NCBI GenBank assembly: GCA_018817035.1
Contig: JAHIUV010000221.1
Span: 1 to 10,406 of the forward strand
Source: Candidatus Omnitrophota bacterium
GTDB taxonomy: Bacteria > Omnitrophota > Gorgyraeia > Gorgyraeales > Gorgyraeaceae
Reading direction: 5' to 3'
DNA: 10,406 nt
Shown: positions 5,768-10,406 of the stretch, piece by piece
Layout of the letters: each line of letters begins with the position of its first letter
Position numbering within the stretch: the first letter of the stretch is position 1
The notes under the pieces: generated by a model
The model's database searches: none
Seen by the model: only the letters and a program-made list of their open reading frames with translations
What the model was told of the DNA's origin: nothing
Position numbers and translations under genes: made by a program

Positions 5768-7057
5768 ATGCTAAAAGACAAAAAAGGTATCGTCCTTATA
5801 ACTTCATACATAGTCATAGTAGTCCTTACCATCCTTGGCGCGGCTTTTATGTCAAGAAGCATCAGTGAAATAAGGATAGCCGAACGCGAAAAAAACTACG
5901 TGCAGGCTCTTTATATCGCGGAATCCGGGATAGACTACGCCATTAAACACCTGCGCGACGGTGTATCATCAGGCCAGGATTCCACCACGCTCAATGATTC
6001 GACCAATAACCCGATAGGATATTATAATTGCGCCTGGAACAGGATAGGGACTTCCTCAAAATGGGAGGCCACGTCCAGCGGCTTCGTCGGTGATACAGAA
6101 AGAAAAATACGCGTAGAGCTCCAGCCTGACACATTCGCACGGTATCTATATTTTACCAACGATGAACATTTTCACTGGCAATGGCTAAAAATAGCGGTAT
6201 GGTTCACGACAGGGGACTTGCTCGGAGGCCCTTTACAGACAAACAGCCATTTTCATATTTCGGGTGACCCTGCTTTCTCTGATACGAGTTTCCATTTACC
6301 CGTTAAAAGCGAAGACGGCTATATCACATATATGAACGGAGGCTGGACAATAAATAGTACAGCACCCTCTAATGCCCCCACGGACAACCCTGATTTTCAG
6401 GAAGGCTTGCTATTGGGCGCTGACAGGGCGCCGTTCCCCAGTAAGGCCCTTGATCTGCGCACTGCCGCGGTCCACGACGGAATTATGCTTACCGGGCCCA
6501 CTACGATAGTCCTTAAAGACGACGGGACAATGGATGTTACAAACCCTCATCAAGGCTGGACGACAGAAAATATAGCATTGCCTGAAAATGGCGCCTTGTT
6601 TGTTAACGGAGGAGATCTTACTGTATCAGGGACATTAAACGGACAGCTCAGCGTAGGCACCAATAGAAGCATAATAGTGCCCGATAATATTCTTTATAAC
6701 AATGATCCCAGAACAGACCCTTCTTCTACGGACACCCTGGCAATAATCGCCGAGAGAGATGTGGTAATAAGTGAAAACGCGCCATATAATTTAGAAATAA
6801 ATGCCAGCGTTATGGCACTCGGCAATTCTTTTACCGTTGAGGAATACTGGGAAAGCCCGGCAAAAGGTACACTCACGGTCTACGGAGGCATTATACAGGA
6901 TGAGCGCGGCCCGGTAGGGACCTTTAATTCCGGCACCAATGAAAAAGTAAGCGGCTATAGCAAAAACTACCAGTATGACGCGAGGCTAATGACTAATCCA
7001 CCCCCCTTCTATCCGACTACAGGGGATTATGTGCTCGCGTCATGGCAGGAGGAGTAA
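5768..7057 (+). CDS. PilX-like pilus assembly protein with DUF4900-type C-terminal region
   Basis: 429 residues. The N-terminus (KKG then IVLITSYIVIVVLTILGAAFM) is a prepilin-like signal with Thr instead of Glu at +5, as in PilX/GspK-type tip proteins. ALYIAESGIDYAI (47-59) matches the PilX N-terminal domain. From about 125 to 416 the sequence resembles DUF4900: WFTTGDLLGGPLQTNSHFHI (about 145-164), GALFVNGGDLTVSGTLNGQL (275-294), DTLAIIAERDVVI (322-334), YDARL (403-407) and PPPFYP (411-416). The many short beta strands and turns suggest a beta-helix-like extracellular domain. It likely sits at the pilus tip with the PilV- and PilW-like proteins. Translation starts 4 nt after the previous stop, with AGGA 9 nt upstream. 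Confidence 0.82.
   Translation: MLKDKKGIVLITSYIVIVVLTILGAAFMSRSISEIRIAEREKNYVQALYIAESGIDYAIKHLRDGVSSGQDSTTLNDSTNNPIGYYNCAWNRIGTSSKWEATSSGFVGDTERKIRVELQPDTFARYLYFTNDEHFHWQWLKIAVWFTTGDLLGGPLQTNSHFHISGDPAFSDTSFHLPVKSEDGYITYMNGGWTINSTAPSNAPTDNPDFQEGLLLGADRAPFPSKALDLRTAAVHDGIMLTGPTTIVLKDDGTMDVTNPHQGWTTENIALPENGALFVNGGDLTVSGTLNGQLSVGTNRSIIVPDNILYNNDPRTDPSSTDTLAIIAERDVVISENAPYNLEINASVMALGNSFTVEEYWESPAKGTLTVYGGIIQDERGPVGTFNSGTNEKVSGYSKNYQYDARLMTNPPPFYPTTGDYVLASWQEE
7047..7052 (+). promoter_or_regulatory. Shine-Dalgarno fixing the start at 7059
   Basis: AGGAGG lies 6 nt before ATG 7059 and inside the last codons of the PilX-like gene. It rules out the upstream in-frame ATG at 7029, which would put ten hydrophilic residues before the membrane anchor. 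Confidence 0.85.
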
Positions 7058-7058
7058 A

Positions 7059-7469
7059 ATGAAAAAAAACATAGCTCTTAATATATGGATCGCGTTGGCA
7101 GTAATATTATTATTAACTGTTATCTTTATTTTTTCAAACAGGACGAGCGAAAAACCCCAAGCCTTAAAAGAAGTTACAGCCGTAAACAAAACGTCTGTTA
7201 CTAAAACCGCTATCCCTTCCCCAAAGCCTTATGACGCAAACTATGATTACGCTGAACAGGAAAAAGCCCTGCCTGAAGAAATCGCTGAACCTGAAAAAGA
7301 AGACTCCTATGAAGAAGAAGTGATGCTGTTAAAAGACCTTGACCTGGATTCAATAGCCAAAGAAAAGAGACCCCCTGAAAGCCCCGAAGAACAAAAAACC
7401 CAACTAAAAACCCAACCAAGCATAGAAGACATGAAACGCCTCCAGCAAAAAAACATTATAATATATTGA
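7059..7469 (+). CDS. Membrane-anchored acidic protein at the end of the pilus operon
   Basis: 136 residues. MKKN is followed by a hydrophobic helix (about 6-27), then a low-complexity Lys/Pro/Thr linker (about 30-60), a strongly acidic part with runs of Glu (about 63-105) and a polar tail that may form a short helix (SIEDMKRLQQK). N-terminus inside, bulk outside is the natural topology. I see no domain I can name; it may be a bitopic pilus-assembly accessory protein, comparable in shape but not in sequence to GspC/PilP-like linkers. The stop of the PilX-like gene falls within 2 nt of this start, so it belongs to the same operon, and a terminator follows it. Confidence 0.75.
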   Translation: MKKNIALNIWIALAVILLLTVIFIFSNRTSEKPQALKEVTAVNKTSVTKTAIPSPKPYDANYDYAEQEKALPEEIAEPEKEDSYEEEVMLLKDLDLDSIAKEKRPPESPEEQKTQLKTQPSIEDMKRLQQKNIIIY

Positions 7470-7498
7470 GTATGTTTTGTACCGTTTAAAATTTTGTT

Positions 7499-7528
7499 CG
7501 GCAAAGTGTCCCTTTTTGCTGATTTTTT
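7499..7528 (+). terminator. Rho-independent terminator of the pilus operon
   Basis: CGGCAAA (7499-7505) pairs with TTTGCTG (7515-7521), seven pairs including one G-U, around a 9-nt loop and followed by ATTTTTT (T-tract 7523-7528). It lies 30 nt after the last pilus-operon stop. The stem is short, so strength may be modest. The rest of the gap, 7529-7584, shows nothing else. Confidence 0.6.
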
Positions 7529-7584
7529 AAACTACGTGGCTCCCTATTTTACAAATATGGAAAGCCTGTACTTAATCCTCCACC

Positions 7585-8268
7585 CTATTCCGTTAAAATA
7601 CTTACTATCTCCGGCTCTTCTATGGATTTAAGATTGTCCAATATCTTCTGTTGCCATTTTTTATGCATTCTTTTAAAGATATACCTTATTTCAATGTGTT
7701 TCTTGTGGCGAACCAACTCATTAAATACCCTTAGCGCTCCTTCTATATCCCTATCGCGTTTTTCCACTTTGCTCCTGCGTTTAAATATAATAAATTTATG
7801 CAATGCGTATGCTGCCGGATGCGGAAGCTTTATATGCAGTCCCTCAGCATTTACAGAAATCGTATTCTCGATAAGAAAATCCAAAAATCTCAAAGGCTGC
7901 GCGTTAATTGACAGCTGTGATATAGAATAAGGCTTATCTTCGCCGCGGCCTCTTTCCGGAACAAGGAATTCAATAGATAGGTCCGGATGTTCTAATTGTA
8001 TATATCCTTTCGACCCTCTGTATCTTTCGAGAAAACCCAGATCCTTAACAAGTTCGAAGATATTTGTTTCTTTTTGAAATTTAAGGGGGATTGGGACTAA
8101 AAAATCAATATCTTTAGTTCGGATATAAGTAGAGTAAGCCTTGGATTTAAAATAATATTTATAAAAATAAATACTCCAGCTGCCTATAACAATGAGGTCT
8201 TTTAATACTCCCGCTTCATTAAGCCTATTCAAAACCTCTAAGCACAAGGTATTAATCTTCTTTTCCAT
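7585..8268 (-). CDS. Nucleotidyltransferase-fold protein, GSU2403-like (possible toxin-like partner)
   Basis: 227-residue protein with the signature of the polymerase-beta-like nucleotidyltransferase fold: VIGSWSIYFYKYYF (27-40, GS at 29-30), then TKDIDFLVP (51-59) with the metal-binding Asp53 and Asp55, and LSIEFLVPE (98-105) supplying a likely third acidic residue, Glu100. Further on, LPHPAAYALHKFIIFKRRSK (148-167) and a following KRDRDIEGA match the helical tail of the GSU2403-type family (NTP_transf_8 as I recall it). Such enzymes transfer NMP to an RNA or protein; the substrate here is unknown. The start overlaps the preceding small gene by 17 nt, the layout of toxin-antitoxin pairs of the AbiE/MenT type, but no experimental role can be inferred. 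The fold is well supported; the toxin role is inference. Confidence 0.8.
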   Translation of the reverse strand: MEKKINTLCLEVLNRLNEAGVLKDLIVIGSWSIYFYKYYFKSKAYSTYIRTKDIDFLVPIPLKFQKETNIFELVKDLGFLERYRGSKGYIQLEHPDLSIEFLVPERGRGEDKPYSISQLSINAQPLRFLDFLIENTISVNAEGLHIKLPHPAAYALHKFIIFKRRSKVEKRDRDIEGALRVFNELVRHKKHIEIRYIFKRMHKKWQQKILDNLKSIEEPEIVSILTE

Positions 8269-8569
8269 GCAATGCTCTCTTTAAATATTTAATTCGTCTA
8301 TCTAGTTTCTGAATCAACTTCTTATATTTAACCCTAAACCGCTTTGATTCTTTTAATTTTCCAATATCATCCTTGGATATCTTTTTGCCTTTGTAAATAA
8401 ACCTTACCTTCTTGGCATCCCTGTAGGCTAAATAATAGTAGTTATGTCCTCTTATATCCTTTACTACTATGCTGCCTCCTGGATATTTTTTAAGCTCCTC
8501 TTTATAATCTACCCTTAACCTTAGAGAATTATCAAGCTCCTCCCTTAATAGATCCTTTATCACGCCCAT
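8252..8569 (-). CDS. Small basic protein paired with the nucleotidyltransferase
   Basis: 105 residues from the ATG at 8569. The core reads KKYPGGSIVVKDIRGHNYYYLAYRDAKKVRFIYKGKK (written here only to show the pattern), a short beta-rich module with a GS turn, three consecutive tyrosines and basic strands, followed by a highly Lys/Arg-rich helical tail (about 70-101). Similar small proteins with a G-S-hydrophobic-K-x-I-x-G-x-x-YYYL pattern occur, as I recall, next to nucleotidyltransferases. DNA or RNA binding, or a role as antitoxin or substrate adaptor, is plausible. Start choice: GTGAGG (8576-8581) is 6 nt before ATG 8569; a TTG at 8596 would also open the frame but overlaps the operator and lacks a ribosome site. 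The gene is first in its operon. Confidence 0.72.
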   Translation of the reverse strand: MGVIKDLLREELDNSLRLRVDYKEELKKYPGGSIVVKDIRGHNYYYLAYRDAKKVRFIYKGKKISKDDIGKLKESKRFRVKYKKLIQKLDRRIKYLKRALHGKED

Positions 8570-8585
8570 ATCAAACCTCACATTG

Positions 8586-8686
8586 TTACCAAACAAATAT
8601 CTACAAATAGTATGCCCTGTTAGGTAACAATTGTCAAGCCTTAATTACCAAACAAATATATCAAAAATAGCTATAATGTTTGGTAA
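8586..8686. promoter_or_regulatory. Four-site repeated operator of the nucleotidyltransferase module
   Basis: Four copies of a 10-bp motif in alternating orientation: TTACCAAACA (8586-8595), TGTTAGGTAA (8618-8627, one mismatch), TTACCAAACA (8645-8654) and TGTTTGGTAA (8677-8686). They form two 42-bp inverted-repeat units (8586-8627 and 8645-8686). Within each unit the second arm starts 32 bp after the first; the units are 59 bp apart and also share AAATAT next to the left arm. The second motif lies between the -35 and -10 of the leftward promoter and the first just after its expected start. This looks like a cooperative, probably autoregulatory, binding array. Confidence 0.75.
8609..8637 (-). 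promoter_or_regulatory. Promoter of the nucleotidyltransferase module
   Basis: On the minus strand, a perfect TTGACA (-35, 8632-8637), a 17-nt spacer and CATACT (-10, 8609-8614). The expected start is near 8602, giving a leader of about 33 nt that carries the first operator motif and the GTGAGG ribosome site. Confidence 0.75.
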
Positions 8687-8709
8687 CTATCCGTTAACTA
8701 AAACTAAAT

Positions 8710-8749
8710 TAGCCGGGAATAGTGCTATTTTGGCTATCATTTTAAATGA
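8710..8749. repeat. Two adjoining small inverted repeats
   Basis: TAGCC (8710-8714) pairs with GGCTA (8732-8736), enclosing AATAG/CTATT (8718-8722 and 8725-8729), to make one imperfect hairpin. The 13-nt TCATTT-T-AAATGA palindrome (8737-8749) follows at once. They lie between the two divergent promoters. Function is unknown; they may be an insulating terminator or regulator sites. Confidence 0.4.
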
Positions 8750-8770
8750 CCCTTATATTGATCTTACCCC

Positions 8771-8799
8771 TTGACAGATATAGTTCGGTGTGCTAATAT
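8771..8799 (+). promoter_or_regulatory. Promoter of the marR-tolC operon
   Basis: Perfect TTGACA (-35, 8771-8776), a 17-nt spacer and TAATAT (-10, 8794-8799) preceded by TGC, an extended -10. The transcription start is expected near 8806, inside the MarR-type operator, leaving about 30 nt of leader with a strong ribosome site. Confidence 0.85.
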
Positions 8800-8819
8800 T
8801 TAGTTAGGCAAACTAAATA
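8797..8819. promoter_or_regulatory. MarR-type operator over the transcription start
   Basis: Perfect 9-bp inverted repeat: TATTTAGTT (8797-8805), spacer AGGCA, AACTAAATA (8811-8819). It overlaps the -10 and the predicted start of the regulator's own promoter, as in self-repressing MarR systems. Two overlapping direct half-sites, AACTAAA at 8696-8702 and 8702-8708, lie about 100 bp upstream and could be an auxiliary site. Confidence 0.8.
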
Positions 8820-8823
8820 ACCC

Positions 8824-8830
8824 AAGGAGG
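8824..8830 (+). promoter_or_regulatory. Shine-Dalgarno fixing the marR start
   Basis: AAGGAGG lies 6 nt before ATG 8837. The in-frame GTG at 8831 directly abuts it and so cannot be the start. Confidence 0.85.
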
Positions 8831-8836
8831 GTGTTT

Positions 8837-9280
8837 ATGAGCGCGATAGACGAACTGACCAATGAAATAGCTGTAATGGTGCCTAAGCTTATAAAAGGCG
8901 CGAAAAACGATTTTCTCACCAAAGCCAATATCTCAACAGCCCAGATGATAATGCTGATGTCTATACATGATCACGGAGAATGTAAAATAAAGACCCTGGC
9001 AAAAGAACGCAGTATCTCCCCTCCTACCGCGACAGGGCTTATAACCAGGCTGGTGGCATCGGGCTATGTCAAAAGAGGTTCTGACGCTGAAGACAGGCGG
9101 GTCGTCATGGTATCACTTACCAAAAAAGGCGAGAATATGGCCTGCGGTTTCCTGGACACGATCAAGAAAAGATGGAAAAACATCCTCATCCACCTCACGG
9201 CTAAAGAACAACAGCAATACCTTAATATAGTAAAAAAGATAGTCTCTATTTTATCAGGGGAAGAAAACGGGCCAAAATGA
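8837..9280 (+). CDS. MarR-family transcriptional regulator
   Basis: 147-residue winged-helix repressor of the MarR family, normally a dimer that binds a palindromic operator and is released by small aromatic or toxic ligands. The helix-turn-helix lies about 48-80: CKIKTLAKERSISPPTATGL, then the recognition-helix part ITRLVASGYVKR. The wing carries the family hallmark DAEDRRVVMVSLTKKG (about 83-98, D..DRR). Flanking helices at both ends form the dimer interface. The likely operator is the perfect palindrome over its own promoter. Its stop overlaps the ATG of an outer-membrane efflux gene (ATGA), so the target process is probably export of the inducing compound. The ligand cannot be deduced. 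Confidence 0.93.
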   Translation: MSAIDELTNEIAVMVPKLIKGAKNDFLTKANISTAQMIMLMSIHDHGECKIKTLAKERSISPPTATGLITRLVASGYVKRGSDAEDRRVVMVSLTKKGENMACGFLDTIKKRWKNILIHLTAKEQQQYLNIVKKIVSILSGEENGPK

Positions 9281-10406
9281 AAAACTTACTCACTTTATTT
9301 ATAATAATATCCGTATCTTTTATGTCCCCGGCTGAAACATTTTGCCAAAGGACACAAAATAAGCCCCTACGCCTCTCTGTCGAGGAAATGAGGCTCATCG
9401 CTATCAATAATAACCTGGATATCAAACTGGCTCAACTCGACTCAAAGATAAAAGGAACTGACTTAAGCTATAAAGAAGCCGCGTTTGATACGATCCTAAG
9501 CGGAGAAGTAGGCTACACTAACGACCAGACCAAATCCGCCTCTTCGCTCTCAGGCACAAAAGCCCTGACAAACGATTATAATATAGGCATTGATAAAAAA
9601 CTCCGAAGCGGCACGGATGTGGAAATAGATCTTACAAATAAACGAGAATGGACTGACTCCCCTTATGTTTCCACAAATCCTTACCATGAATCCCAGGCGG
9701 AAATAAGCCTTACCCAGCCTATCGCGAAAAATTTCTTCGGGCTGATAGACCGCGGAAACATAGGGATAATAAAACAAGAGATAAAAAACGCCGGGCTGGA
9801 CTCATATATAAAAATCGAGAATTCAATGATCCTGACTGAAAAAGCATACTGGACGCTTGTCCTGGCGCGGGAAGAGTTTAAGATAAAAAAAGAGATGTTA
9901 AAAAAAGCTATGCGGCTTTTTAACCAGTATCGCAAAAAATTAAAAATCGGACTGGTGGAAACAGGTGATGTATTAGCAAGCGAGGCAAATATGCACACGA
10001 GAGAGAGTGATCTTTTAATAGCCTCTAACGCGTTAAAAACAGCCGAGGAACTCCTCAGGCTCAGGCTAAATATAAAGAACGACGTATCCCTCTCCCCTGC
10101 CGACAGCCTGGTAGACGCGAACCTGAATACTACACTTATAGAAAGCATGAGGTCGGCATTTAATAACAGGCGCGATTACGCGTCGGCAAAAAATACCATA
10201 GAGGCAAAAAAAATAAACCTGACAATGAAATCTAACTCTTTATTCCCGCAGATAGACCTTAAGGCGACCTTCGCGCAGAACGGTATAGACAGCAGGTACT
10301 CCGGGGCCATGGAAGACGTATATGAAGATTCAAACCCAAAATACTACGTAGGCATAAAGTTCTCATACCCCTTGGAGAACAACGAAGCCGAAAGCGAGCA
10401 TGAAAA
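9277..10406 (+). CDS. TolC-family outer-membrane efflux protein (3' end beyond window)
   Basis: Open frame from ATG 9277 with no stop to the window edge: 376 complete codons. The N-terminus (MKNLL, hydrophobic core, SPAETFCQ) is a Sec signal peptide. LSVEEMRLIAINNNLDIKLA (about 34-53) is the classic start of the first outer-membrane efflux (OEP) repeat. It is followed by beta-strand-like parts (YTNDQTK, NIGIDKKLRSGTDVEIDL, AEISLTQPIAK) and then long helices with EKAYWTLVLAREEFKI and a KIGLVETGDVLASEANMHTRESDLLIA segment, typical of the periplasmic tunnel. The second repeat begins near 285 (RRDYASAKNTIEAKKINLTM). It forms the exit channel of a tripartite efflux or type I system; periplasmic adaptor and pump genes are expected just to the right. 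There is no good ribosome site, so translation is likely coupled to marR. Confidence 0.92.
   Translation, partial: MKNLLTLFIIISVSFMSPAETFCQRTQNKPLRLSVEEMRLIAINNNLDIKLAQLDSKIKGTDLSYKEAAFDTILSGEVGYTNDQTKSASSLSGTKALTNDYNIGIDKKLRSGTDVEIDLTNKREWTDSPYVSTNPYHESQAEISLTQPIAKNFFGLIDRGNIGIIKQEIKNAGLDSYIKIENSMILTEKAYWTLVLAREEFKIKKEMLKKAMRLFNQYRKKLKIGLVETGDVLASEANMHTRESDLLIASNALKTAEELLRLRLNIKNDVSLSPADSLVDANLNTTLIESMRSAFNNRRDYASAKNTIEAKKINLTMKSNSLFPQIDLKATFAQNGIDSRYSGAMEDVYEDSNPKYYVGIKFSYPLENNEAESEHE

Noticed and set aside
7029..7058. Upstream ATG for the last pilus-operon gene
   Set aside because: It overlaps the PilX-like gene, and AGGAGG correctly precedes ATG 7059.
8570..8596. Upstream TTG start for the small protein of the nucleotidyltransferase module
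   Set aside because: It lies on the operator motif without a ribosome site; ATG 8569 has GTGAGG at 6 nt.
8586..8686. CRISPR-like array
   Set aside because: The repeats are 10-bp motifs in alternating orientation within one promoter; there are no regular direct repeats with unique spacers.
9681..10148. 155-codon minus-strand frame
   Set aside because: It is antisense to the TolC-type gene, whose signal peptide and OEP pattern are clear. It is Ser/Phe-rich, as expected for a shadow frame.

Overview
The window is bacterial, fairly AT-rich, densely coded and punctuated by small dispersed palindromes. I see no rRNA, tRNA, IS or CRISPR. The gene style (group-III-like phosphofructokinase, DUF4900-type pilus protein, PilZ fusion, intergenic hairpins built on CTCGACTTCG-like words) reminds me of Candidatus Omnitrophota or another uncultured deep-branching Gram-negative lineage. 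That placement is an impression, not a result. A TolC-type outer-membrane channel indicates a diderm cell.

Layout. (1) Positions 1-1625, minus strand: a promoter next to the start of a small secreted protein, then a 23-residue Lys/Arg-rich peptide, then 6-phosphofructokinase overlapping the peptide gene, ending in a palindrome. (2) 1655-1727: a compound hairpin repeat. (3) 1755-4573, minus strand: a two-gene operon joined by an ATGA overlap. It encodes a PilZ / transmembrane / coiled-coil / alpha-toroid protein and a staphylococcal-nuclease-type nuclease with an extra C-terminal domain. (4) 4574-4912: a divergent intergenic region with both repeat families and a promoter on each side. (5) 4913-7469, plus strand: a type IV pilus/pseudopilin accessory operon (PilV-like, PilW-like, PilX/DUF4900-like, and a membrane-anchored acidic protein), followed by a hairpin terminator. 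(6) 7585-8569, minus strand: a two-gene module with a 17-nt overlap, a small basic protein plus a GSU2403-like nucleotidyltransferase, behind a promoter carrying four copies of a 10-bp motif. (7) 8771-10406, plus strand: a MarR regulator and a TolC-family efflux channel in one operon, with a perfect inverted repeat over the promoter. The channel gene runs off the right edge.

How they may fit together: the PilZ protein is divergent from the pilus operon, which suggests (inference) a surface function under c-di-GMP control. The MarR-TolC unit looks like a self-repressed export system. The nucleotidyltransferase pair looks like an accessory, possibly toxin-antitoxin-like, module inserted between the pilus and efflux operons.

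The points most worth following up are the nucleotidyltransferase module with its repeated operator, three operon-first genes that appear to have almost no 5' leader, the tiny basic peptide ahead of pfk, and the PilZ-toroid fusion.
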